Below, piece after piece: positions 1 to 5,964 of a stretch of 12,713 bases of DNA (the stretch's first letter is position 1; every line of letters starts with the position of its first letter). Below the pieces are notes generated by a model. The model made no database searches, was not told the origin of the DNA, and was given only the letters and a program-made list of their open reading frames with translations. Source of the DNA: DATGUA01 sp035301545 (GTDB lineage Bacteria; Bacillota; Clostridia; Tissierellales; Tissierellaceae); NCBI GenBank assembly GCA_035301545.1, contig DATGUA010000029.1, forward strand, positions 1 to 12,713, given 5' to 3'. A program made the position numbers and the translations under genes.

Positions 1-1323
1 ATTTATATTTCTATTATTTTAAAATTTCCACAGATATCAAGATTTGGAAAAGCATCAAAAGAAGTTTTTGGAGGATTATTTTCAAAAGAAGAAGTAGAAG
101 AAGGAAGTTTATCTTCTTTCCAAGCATTAGCAACCTCTATAGCTGCACAAATAGGTACAGGTAATGTGGCAGGTGTAGCAACAGCTTTGACTACAGGTGG
201 TCCAGGGGCAATTCCATGGATGTGGATTTCCGCATTTTTTGGTATGTCAACAATATTTGCCGAGGCTACTTTAGCCCAAAAGTATCGTGAAAGAACATCT
301 GATGGTCAATTAGTAGGTGGACCAGCATATTATATAAGAAATGGTTTAGGAAATAAATTTTTAGCTGGATTTTTTGCAGTATCAATAGTACTTGCATTAG
401 GATTTATTGGAAATATGGTTCAATCAAATTCAATAGCAGGGGCAGTAAGTGTAGCTTTCAATGTACCACAAATAGTTATTGGAATAGTTATTGCAATATT
501 AGCAGCTCTAATTTTTATGGGGGGTATGCAAAGAATTGGTTCTTTTGCTGAATTAGTAGTTCCTATTATGGCATTACTTTATATTGTAGGTTCTATAGCT
601 GTATTAATAGTATTTAGAAATAATTTAGGACAAGTGCTCCAAAATATGTTCGCAGGTGCATTTAAGCCTTCAGCGGCAGCAGGTGGTGCATTAGGTTATG
701 GTGTGCAGCAAGCTGTTAGATTTGGAGTTGCTAGGGGACTTTTCTCTAATGAAGCTGGTATGGGTTCTACACCAAACTCACATGCTGTAGCAAATGTTGG
801 TCATCCAGCACAACAAGGACTTTCAGCAATGGTGGCAGTTTTTATAGATACTATGATAGTAGCTACTGTAACAGCGCTATCTATATTAGCGACAGGTGCT
901 CACGAAGTAGCAGGACTTGAAGGAGCAGAGATAACTCAAGAAGCATTTGCTATTGCCTTTGGCCCATTAGGACAAAAGTTCTTAGCAGTTGCTTTAGCCT
1001 TCTTTGCATTTACTACCATTGTCGGATGGTATTATTTTGGTGAAAATAATGTGAGATTTTTATTTAAGGGTCAAGGATCTGTCAGAGTATATCAAGTATT
1101 AGTATTTGCATCTATCATATTAGGATCTTTCTTAGGAGTAGGTTTAGTATGGGACTTAGCAGATATGTTTAATGGTATTATGGCTATTCCAAACGTAATC
1201 GCTTTATTTTTCTTAGCAAAATACTCTAAAGAAATGTTAAATGACTACGACAGACAAATAGCAAGTGGTGAACCTTTACATTATGATTATGAATTCGAAG
1301 GTGAAAAAATACAAAGAAACTAA
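1..1323 (+). CDS. Sodium:alanine (AGCS family) symporter, 5' truncated by window edge
   Basis: Integral membrane protein that couples uptake of alanine (or glycine) to sodium entry. The reading frame is open from base 1, so the gene starts before the window; 440 codons and the stop are present. AGCS proteins are usually about 450-480 residues, so only the first few tens of residues should be missing. The AGCS core reads directly from about base 142: an IGTGNVAGVATAL segment followed by a GGPGAI-PWMW stretch. Further on are VGGPAYYIRNGLG, SNEAGMGSTPNSHA and a late GWYYFGE motif, all typical of the family. Many hydrophobic helices follow one another. The first ATG inside the window (166) lies within the conserved core and is not a plausible start. 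The gene is followed by a palindromic terminator and appears to end its transcription unit. The family assignment is firm; alanine versus glycine specificity is not determined. Confidence 0.93.
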   Translation: MYISIILKFPQISRFGKASKEVFGGLFSKEEVEEGSLSSFQALATSIAAQIGTGNVAGVATALTTGGPGAIPWMWISAFFGMSTIFAEATLAQKYRERTSDGQLVGGPAYYIRNGLGNKFLAGFFAVSIVLALGFIGNMVQSNSIAGAVSVAFNVPQIVIGIVIAILAALIFMGGMQRIGSFAELVVPIMALLYIVGSIAVLIVFRNNLGQVLQNMFAGAFKPSAAAGGALGYGVQQAVRFGVARGLFSNEAGMGSTPNSHAVANVGHPAQQGLSAMVAVFIDTMIVATVTALSILATGAHEVAGLEGAEITQEAFAIAFGPLGQKFLAVALAFFAFTTIVGWYYFGENNVRFLFKGQGSVRVYQVLVFASIILGSFLGVGLVWDLADMFNGIMAIPNVIALFFLAKYSKEMLNDYDRQIASGEPLHYDYEFEGEKIQRN

Positions 1324-1337
1324 AAGATAGAATAGTT

Positions 1338-1379
1338 ATAATAATATTACCAAAGTATATACTTTGGTAATATTATTAT
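1338..1379. terminator. Perfect 42-nt palindrome after the AGCS symporter gene
   Basis: A perfect 21-bp inverted repeat centred between 1358 and 1359 (inner arms CAAAGTAT / ATACTTTG, outer arms ATAATATTAC / GTAATATTAT). It begins 15 nt after the symporter stop. The 3' flank is T-rich (TTATTATT) but lacks an unbroken T run, so it is a somewhat atypical intrinsic terminator; it could work on either strand. Confidence 0.7.
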
Positions 1380-1397
1380 TTAGATATATTTAAAATG

Positions 1398-1403
1398 AAG
1401 GAG
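1398..1403 (+). promoter_or_regulatory. RBS that fixes the start of the PPC-domain gene
   Basis: AAGGAG lies 8 nt before the ATG at 1412. The GTG at 1403 overlaps the last base of this Shine-Dalgarno sequence, so it cannot be served by it. The ATG is therefore the start. Confidence 0.75.
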
Positions 1404-1411
1404 TGAGCAAT

Positions 1412-1834
1412 ATGAATTATAAAAGATTTAAAGATAAATATATAGTAAGATTAGAAAAAGGAGAAGAAATAGTTGAATCTTTAACTTCTTTAGCTAGAAA
1501 GGAAAAAATAAGGCTTGGTAAAGTTTCAGGAATTGGAGCGGTAAATAAAGCAGAAATAGGTTTGTTTTCTCCAGAGATAAAAAGGTATGATTCTAAAGAA
1601 TTTAATGAAGATTTAGAGATAATTTCTTTAGAAGGGAATATATCTGAGATGGATAATGAAACTTATATACATCTTCATATTGCTTTAGGAGATAAAGATA
1701 TGAAAGTACATGGTGGACACTTAAATTCAGCATATATTAGTGTAACTGGAGAATTTATTATAGATATAATAGATGGGAAAGTGGATAGAGAGCTAGATAA
1801 GGAAATAGGGGTAAATTTTCTAAAGTTTGAATAA
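1412..1834 (+). CDS. PPC-domain (PCC/DUF296) protein
   Basis: A 140-residue protein made of a single PPC domain (plants and prokaryotes conserved, DUF296). In plants this domain is attached to AT-hook DNA-binding proteins; in bacteria it stands alone and forms trimers, with poorly defined function. Family features visible here are the GKVSGIGAV strand near residues 37-44, and a cluster of conserved histidines: H87 and H89 in the IHLHIALGD strand, then H100 and H103 in HGGHL. These are the likely metal or ligand site. The protein ends in a short acidic, lysine-rich tail. No signal peptide or membrane segment is seen. Start chosen at ATG 1412 from the AAGGAG spacing. It stands alone between two palindromic terminators, so the neighbours do not reveal its job. 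Domain assignment is good; cellular role unknown. Confidence 0.85.
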   Translation: MNYKRFKDKYIVRLEKGEEIVESLTSLARKEKIRLGKVSGIGAVNKAEIGLFSPEIKRYDSKEFNEDLEIISLEGNISEMDNETYIHLHIALGDKDMKVHGGHLNSAYISVTGEFIIDIIDGKVDRELDKEIGVNFLKFE

Positions 1835-1873
1835 GGTTTGATTGTATAGCAGGATGATTATAGTTTCCTATAT

Positions 1874-1902
1874 TTGACAAATCTTATTGGTTATTGTATA
1901 TA
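1874..1902 (+). promoter_or_regulatory. Promoter-like sequence pointing into a terminator hairpin
   Basis: TTGACA at 1874-1879, a 17-nt spacer, then TATATA at 1897-1902: a close match to a sigma-A promoter. A transcript would start near 1909 and run almost at once into the palindrome at 1915-1962. It may be a chance match in AT-rich DNA, a leftover promoter of a lost gene, or the source of a short RNA. Confidence 0.35.
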
Positions 1903-1914
1903 TTTTTTAATTGT

Positions 1915-1962
1915 ATAAAAGGATTGTTTAGACCTAATATTAGGTCTAAACAATCCTTTTAT
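1915..1962. terminator. 48-nt perfect palindrome, bidirectional terminator
   Basis: A perfect palindrome whose main arms, AAAAGGATTGTTTAGACCTA and TAGGTCTAAACAATCCTTTT, flank a central ATAT. Each strand presents a GC-containing stem ending in a T run, so it can stop transcription both from the PPC gene (+) and from the oxidoreductase remnant (-). Its outer edge touches the remnant's stop codon (1962-1964). Confidence 0.85.
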
Positions 1963-2141
1963 TAAATTCTACTTATCGCTAAAATAGCATCATGTGCCTC
2001 TTTAGTAGTATCAATTACCTTTCTAGCTTGAATACTATCTCCAATATTTATTATATCGATTTTGTCTTTTAAATCTTCATATAATTTATTATTTGGAGCA
2101 AATCCCATAGCTATGATGACACTATCACAGGGAATTTCCTC
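1962..2141 (-). pseudogene. C-terminal remnant of a FAD/NAD(P)H oxidoreductase (enoate reductase / NADH oxidase type)
   Basis: Read on the minus strand, 59 codons plus a stop encode a stretch containing EIPCDSVIIAMGFAPNNKLY, then INIGDSIQARKVIDTTKEAHDAI and a terminal ISRI. This is the pattern at the end of the FAD/NAD(P)H-binding half of 2,4-dienoyl-CoA reductase and NADH:flavin oxidoreductases: a 'vixAxGfxPNn' strand followed by the 'iGDaxxxRkvxdAixegh/aA' segment that closes the FAD site. The rest of the protein, normally several hundred residues upstream, is absent: a TAG stop lies immediately before the fragment (2142-2144) and no usable start with a ribosome site is seen. The intact C-terminus and adjacent terminator suggest that an ancestral gene lost its 5' part by deletion. 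It is not expected to make a working protein. Confidence 0.75.
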
Positions 2142-2204
2142 CTAATATAAATTTATTAATTGAGTATTCTTGATACAAATTAAATAAGTAGGAAAATGTT
2201 TTAC

Positions 2205-2233
2205 TTATTAGAGCTATCAAGTTAGACTATATA
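2205..2233 (+). promoter_or_regulatory. Possible promoter for megL
   Basis: TTATTA (2205-2210), a 17-nt spacer and TATATA (2228-2233), placing transcription start near 2240, just before the GGAGGAG ribosome site at 2251-2257. The -35 is weak. An 8-bp inverted repeat (AATAAGTA at 2183-2190, TACTTATT at 2202-2209) overlaps the -35 and might be an operator. Confidence 0.35.
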
Positions 2234-2263
2234 TAAGGATGATAAAAAAAGGAGGAGTTAATA

Positions 2264-3463
2264 ATGGATAAAAAGGAACTAAGTAAGATGGGTTTTAGTA
2301 CAAAGGCAATACATGGAGGATATGAAAAAAATAAATATGGAGCTTTGGCAACACCTATATATCAAACTTCAACATTTATATTTGATTCAGCAGAACAAGG
2401 TGGGAGAAGATTTGATCTAGAAGAAGAAGGATATATGTATACAAGGTTAGGAAATCCAACTAATACTCAATTAGAGAATAAAATAGCAAATCTTGAAAAT
2501 GGAGAAGCGGCAGTATCTACAGCTTCAGGTATGGGAGCTATAACATCAGCATTTTGGGTACTTGTAGAAGCTGGAGATCATATAATAGCATCTAAAACAT
2601 TATACGGATGTACATTTGCATTTTTAAGTCATGGACTAACAAAGTATGAAGTAGAAGTAGACTTCATTGATACATCAGATCTAGATAATATTAAAAGGGC
2701 TATGAAAGATAATACTAAAGTAGTGTACTTAGAAACACCAGCTAATCCAAATATGCGTATTTCTGATATAAAAGCTATTTCAGAGATTGCCCATGAAAAG
2801 GATGATTGTAAAGTAGTAGTAGATAATACTTATAATACTCCATATATACAAAGACCATTAGATTTAGGAGCAGATATAGTAGTACATTCAGCTACTAAAT
2901 ATTTAAATGGACATGGAGATGTAATAGCAGGATTTATAGTAGGTAGTGAAGAATTTATACAGGAAGCAAAATTAGTAGGAATTAAAGATATGACAGGAGC
3001 TACATTAAGTCCTTTTGATGCATTCTTAATTAATAGAGGGATGAAAACATTAGATCTTCGAATAGAAAGACATTGTTCTAATGCTCAAAAAGTAGCAGAA
3101 TTTTTAGAAGCACATCCTGCAGTTGAAACAATAAATTATCCCGGATTAAAAAGCTTTCCACAATATAAATTAGCTAAGAAACAAATGGATTTACCAGGAG
3201 CTATGATAGCTTTTGAAATTAAGGGTGGATTAGAAGCAGGAAAAAAATTAATGAATTCAGTTAAACTTTGTACATTAGCAGTAAGTTTAGGAGATGCTGA
3301 AACCTTAATTCAACATCCGGCAAGTATGACTCATTCACCATATACTGAAGAAGAAAGAGCAGAAGGTGGGATTTCTGAAGGTTTAGTTAGATTATCAGTA
3401 GGACTAGAAACTCCAGAAGATATAATTGATGATCTTAAGAAAGCCTTAGATAAATTAGTTTAA
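2264..3463 (+). CDS. megL: Methionine gamma-lyase (PLP-dependent)
   Basis: A 399-residue cytosolic enzyme of the Cys/Met metabolism PLP family. Methionine gamma-lyase splits L-methionine into methanethiol, 2-oxobutyrate and ammonia, feeding amino-acid fermentation. Visible family residues: Y59 and R61 in YTRLGNPT, which contact the PLP phosphate of the neighbouring subunit; Y114 and C116 in LYGCTFAFLSHG; D187 in VVVDNTY; and K212 in SATKYLNGHGD, which forms the Schiff base with PLP. The cysteine two residues after the active-site tyrosine is the marker that separates methionine gamma-lyases from cystathionine gamma-lyases and synthases, and the numbering closely matches the Pseudomonas enzyme. 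Length is normal. Start ATG 2264 has GGAGGAG 6 nt upstream. It is a monocistronic unit closed by the terminator at 3480-3518. O-acetylhomoserine or homocysteine activity is less likely but not excluded. Confidence 0.9.
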   Translation: MDKKELSKMGFSTKAIHGGYEKNKYGALATPIYQTSTFIFDSAEQGGRRFDLEEEGYMYTRLGNPTNTQLENKIANLENGEAAVSTASGMGAITSAFWVLVEAGDHIIASKTLYGCTFAFLSHGLTKYEVEVDFIDTSDLDNIKRAMKDNTKVVYLETPANPNMRISDIKAISEIAHEKDDCKVVVDNTYNTPYIQRPLDLGADIVVHSATKYLNGHGDVIAGFIVGSEEFIQEAKLVGIKDMTGATLSPFDAFLINRGMKTLDLRIERHCSNAQKVAEFLEAHPAVETINYPGLKSFPQYKLAKKQMDLPGAMIAFEIKGGLEAGKKLMNSVKLCTLAVSLGDAETLIQHPASMTHSPYTEEERAEGGISEGLVRLSVGLETPEDIIDDLKKALDKLV

Positions 3464-3479
3464 TAAGATAAGTTAGTAG

Positions 3480-3518
3480 TTAAAACAGATTCTAAAAATA
3501 CTTTAGGGTCTGTTTTAA
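3480..3518 (+). terminator. Intrinsic terminator of megL
   Basis: Stem TTAAAACAGATTCTAAA / TTTAGGGTCTGTTTTAA with a 5-nt loop; two T:G positions pair as wobbles in RNA. The 3' arm ends in TTTT. It starts 17 nt after the megL stop. Confidence 0.75.
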
Positions 3519-3535
3519 TTTAGACTATTATTTTA

Positions 3536-3564
3536 TTTCATTTATCCCTATATTAGGATATAAT
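3536..3564 (+). promoter_or_regulatory. Promoter of the psuKG operon
   Basis: A perfect TATAAT at 3559-3564 with TTTCAT (3536-3541) 17 nt upstream. Transcription would start near 3571. The ATG at 3573 would then be leaderless, whereas the ATG at 3600 would have a leader of about 28 nt containing AAGGAT, which supports the later start. Confidence 0.6.
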
Positions 3565-3587
3565 AAGAGTGTATGATAGAAAAGATT

Positions 3588-3593
3588 AAGGAT
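3588..3593 (+). promoter_or_regulatory. RBS that fixes the psuK start
   Basis: AAGGAT lies 6 nt before the ATG at 3600. No comparable site precedes the in-frame ATG at 3573. Confidence 0.65.
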
Positions 3594-3599
3594 GATTTT

Positions 3600-4526
3600 A
3601 TGACATATGTAGTAATAGTTGGAGGAGCTAATATAGATATACAAGGTTTTCCAAAGGAAGATTTAATTTATAAGGATTCTAATATTGGGAATGTTGGAAT
3701 ATCTTTAGGTGGTGTAGGTAGAAATATAGGAGAGAATTTAGTTAAATTAGGAATAGATACTAAGCTAATCTCTGTAGTAGGTAAGGATATTAATGGAGAG
3801 CGTATACTTAAAAGTGGTAGGGACACTGGGATCAATATGGAGGATACTTTAGTACTTAGGGACAAGGATACTTCAGTTTACTTATCTATATTAGATAAGC
3901 AAGGAGATATGGAACTAGCCATATCTAGTATGGACATATATGATTATATGGATATAGATTTTATTCAAACAAAAAGAAGTTTAATTGAAGGAGCTAATCT
4001 ATGTATTATAGACAGTAATATTCCTAAAGATGTAATAGAATATATGGTAAAGAATTTTAGAAATATAGATTTTTTCTTAGATACAGTATCTACAGCAAAG
4101 ACTAGAAAAATTAAAGATTTAATAGGATATTTTCATACAATAAAACCAAATAAATTAGAAGCGGAAATACTTACAGGTATTGAGATAAATAATCTTGAAG
4201 ATTTGAAGAATGCTGCTAGATTATTACATGAAGAAGGAGTCCAGAAGATATTTATAACATTAGGAGAATATGGAGTCTTTTACAGTAATGGAATAGTTAT
4301 GGAACATATTAAGTCTCCATATGTAGAAATTACTAATGCTACAGGTGGAGGAGATGCTTTTGTAGCTGCTTTAGCCTATGGATATGTAAATGATATAGAA
4401 ATAGAAGATTTAGCTAAATTAGCTATGTATGCTTCTATAGTAGCAATTTCTCATGAAGATACTATAAATCCTAATATGTCAATTGATGAGATTAAGTTTA
4501 AAATAAAGGAGAATGAACAATGTTAG
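3600..4526 (+). CDS. psuK: Pseudouridine kinase (PfkB family)
   Basis: A 308-residue cytosolic sugar/nucleoside kinase expected to phosphorylate pseudouridine to pseudouridine 5'-phosphate with ATP. The N-terminus reads MTYVVIVGGANIDIQG, the usual start of this subfamily. PfkB signature 1 is seen as LGGVGRNIGENLVKLG (about residues 36-51). PfkB signature 2 is NATGGGDAFVAALAYG near residues 246-261, with D252 as the expected catalytic base next to the anion-hole glycines. IKPNKLEAEILTG supplies the mid-protein PfkB motif. Start chosen at ATG 3600 because of AAGGAT spacing, the upstream TATAAT and family length; starting at 3573 would add nine unmatched residues. The end overlaps psuG by 7 nt, implying translational coupling. 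PfkB members are hard to tell apart alone; the pseudouridine assignment rests mainly on the psuG partner. Confidence 0.87.
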   Translation: MTYVVIVGGANIDIQGFPKEDLIYKDSNIGNVGISLGGVGRNIGENLVKLGIDTKLISVVGKDINGERILKSGRDTGINMEDTLVLRDKDTSVYLSILDKQGDMELAISSMDIYDYMDIDFIQTKRSLIEGANLCIIDSNIPKDVIEYMVKNFRNIDFFLDTVSTAKTRKIKDLIGYFHTIKPNKLEAEILTGIEINNLEDLKNAARLLHEEGVQKIFITLGEYGVFYSNGIVMEHIKSPYVEITNATGGGDAFVAALAYGYVNDIEIEDLAKLAMYASIVAISHEDTINPNMSIDEIKFKIKENEQC

Positions 4527-5440
4527 AAAAATATTTAGATATTAAGCCAGAAGTAGAAGAAGCTTTAGATAAAGGGGAAGCAGTAGTAGCACTAGAATCT
4601 ACAATAATAGCTCATGGAATGCCATACCCTAAAAATGTAGAAACAGCCTTGAAGGTAGAGAAAATTATAAGAGAGAATGGAGCAGTACCAGCAACTATAG
4701 CTATATTAGATGGTAAATTAAAAGTCGGACTTACTGAAGAAGAAATAGAATATTTAGGAAAAAAAGGAGAAGAAGTAATCAAAACTTCCAGAAGGGATAT
4801 TCCATTTATAGTAGCACAAAAAATAGATGGAGCTACTACTGTTGCTGGAACTATGATTATAGCAGAATTAGCAGGAATAAAAGTATTTGCTACAGGTGGA
4901 ATAGGTGGTGTTCATAGAGGAGCTGAAACAAGTTTTGATATATCTGCTGATTTAGAAGAATTAGCTAATACTAATTTAGCAGTAGTATGTGCAGGTGCTA
5001 AATCTATATTAGATATAGGATTAACTTTAGAATATTTAGAAACGGCAGGTGTTCCTGTAGTTGGATTTGGAACTGATGAATTACCAGCATTCTATACTAT
5101 AAGAAGTGGATTTGGTGTAGACTATAGAGTAGATGAAGCAGATGAATTAGCAAAAGTATTAAAAGCTAAATGGGATTTAGACTTAAATGGTGGAATGGTA
5201 GTAGCTAATCCAATACCTGAAGAACATGCAATGGATTTTGATCTAATAAATAATGCTATACAAGATGCCTTAGTAGCTGCTGAAGAACGAGGAATAAAAG
5301 GTAAGGAAAGTACTCCATTTTTATTAGCCAAAGTTAAAGATATTACAAAGGGAGATAGTTTAGAAGCTAATATTCAATTAGCATATAATAATGCTAAAGT
5401 TGGAGCTAAATTAGCTGTAGAACTTGCTAAATTAGATTAG
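4520..5440 (+). CDS. psuG: Pseudouridine-5'-phosphate glycosidase
   Basis: A 306-residue cytosolic enzyme that breaks the C-C glycosidic bond of pseudouridine 5'-phosphate, giving uracil and ribose 5-phosphate. Together with psuK it lets the cell reuse pseudouridine from RNA turnover. Diagnostic segments: VALESTIIAHGMPYPKN (residues 23-39), SRRDIPFI (90-97), the ATGGIGGVHRGAETSFDISADL stretch (124-145) and CAGAKSILDI (157-166). The catalytic and metal residues of the E. coli enzyme (E31, K93, D149, K166) correspond here to E26, K88, D144 and K161 with a constant offset of five, so the active site is complete. Length matches the family. The ATG at 4520 lies 7 nt inside the end of psuK and has AAGGAG upstream. 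No pseudouridine transporter gene is adjacent. A strong terminator follows. Confidence 0.96.
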   Translation: MLEKYLDIKPEVEEALDKGEAVVALESTIIAHGMPYPKNVETALKVEKIIRENGAVPATIAILDGKLKVGLTEEEIEYLGKKGEEVIKTSRRDIPFIVAQKIDGATTVAGTMIIAELAGIKVFATGGIGGVHRGAETSFDISADLEELANTNLAVVCAGAKSILDIGLTLEYLETAGVPVVGFGTDELPAFYTIRSGFGVDYRVDEADELAKVLKAKWDLDLNGGMVVANPIPEEHAMDFDLINNAIQDALVAAEERGIKGKESTPFLLAKVKDITKGDSLEANIQLAYNNAKVGAKLAVELAKLD

Positions 5441-5478
5441 GTGGTAAGTATTGGTAGAAGATAATATAGAATATTTCC

Positions 5479-5524
5479 AGAACCTACTTTATAATTATTA
5501 ATAATTATAAAGTAGGTTCTTTTT
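5479..5524. terminator. Bidirectional terminator between psuG and the convergent unknown gene
   Basis: A perfect 42-nt palindrome (5479-5520) whose arms begin AGAACCTACTTT and end AAAGTAGGTTCT, followed on the + strand by TTTT. It lies 38 nt after psuG and 16 nt beyond the stop of the minus-strand 92-codon gene, so it can serve both. Confidence 0.85.
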
Positions 5525-5540
5525 ATATTAATTAGATATT

Positions 5541-5819
5541 TTATAATTGATAATTACAATTATCATGTTTACAATCTTCATATTTATGATGTCTATAATC
5601 CCAGTAATTATTTACGGCAGCTATTGTTTGAAAATGAATTGCAATAACCTGAGATGCCGCAGTTAGACTATCAGGATTGTTTGAATACATAGGTCTTAAT
5701 CCTTGTCTAATCTTTTCAGAAGGTTGGGTATATTCTACTCCTTTTTGAGCAAGGGTAATAGCTAATTCAAAACCTTCCTTAGGAGTACGAGTTTTTAAAC
5801 TTCTAATCCAATCACGCAC
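5541..5819 (-). CDS. Small protein of unknown function with His/Cys-rich tail
   Basis: I do not recognise the family. It encodes 92 residues from a GTG start at 5819 (fwd CAC 5817-5819) with AAGGAG (5828-5833) 8 nt upstream, which is a good reason to believe it is translated. The product is mostly polar and probably helical: a basic start (RDWIRSLKTRTPKEGF), a middle containing QPSEKIRQGLRPMYSNNPDS, a moderately hydrophobic helix about residues 52-70, and a tail with H77, H78, C83, H85 and C88 that could bind a metal. There is no signal peptide or true membrane span. It has a TATAAT-type promoter and shares the palindromic terminator with psuG. The aldehyde dehydrogenase gene lies upstream on the same strand with no clear terminator between them, so read-through is possible. 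Confidence 0.75.
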   Translation of the reverse strand: MRDWIRSLKTRTPKEGFELAITLAQKGVEYTQPSEKIRQGLRPMYSNNPDSLTAASQVIAIHFQTIAAVNNYWDYRHHKYEDCKHDNCNYQL

Positions 5820-5878
5820 AGCAATCTCTCCTTTTTAATTCTTTATCTATAATTGAATAGTAGTTTTATATTTCCGGA

Positions 5879-5907
5879 ATTATAACTACTAGTAATATTA
5901 TATGAAA
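5879..5907 (-). promoter_or_regulatory. Promoter of the 92-residue unknown gene
   Basis: On the minus strand, TTTCAT (fwd 5902-5907), a 17-nt spacer and a perfect TATAAT (fwd 5879-5884). Start would be near 5872, giving a leader of about 50 nt before the GTG. The arrangement is the same as at psuK. Confidence 0.5.
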
Positions 5908-5964
5908 TAAGTGGACACAGTGTTCTTGAGATTTGTTATCTTGTTTGAAGTTTATGGATTATAT

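Noticed and set aside
2142..2263. S-box or other riboswitch before methionine gamma-lyase
   Set aside because: The space is too short and no conserved aptamer block or terminator is present.
3668..3865. Minus-strand 65-codon open frame inside psuK
   Set aside because: Antisense shadow of a well-supported kinase gene, no ribosome site, low-complexity Leu/Ser/Pro translation.
5122..5331. Minus-strand 69-codon open frame inside psuG
   Set aside because: Antisense shadow of a gene with a complete active site; translation is Ser/Ala-rich with no recognisable pattern.
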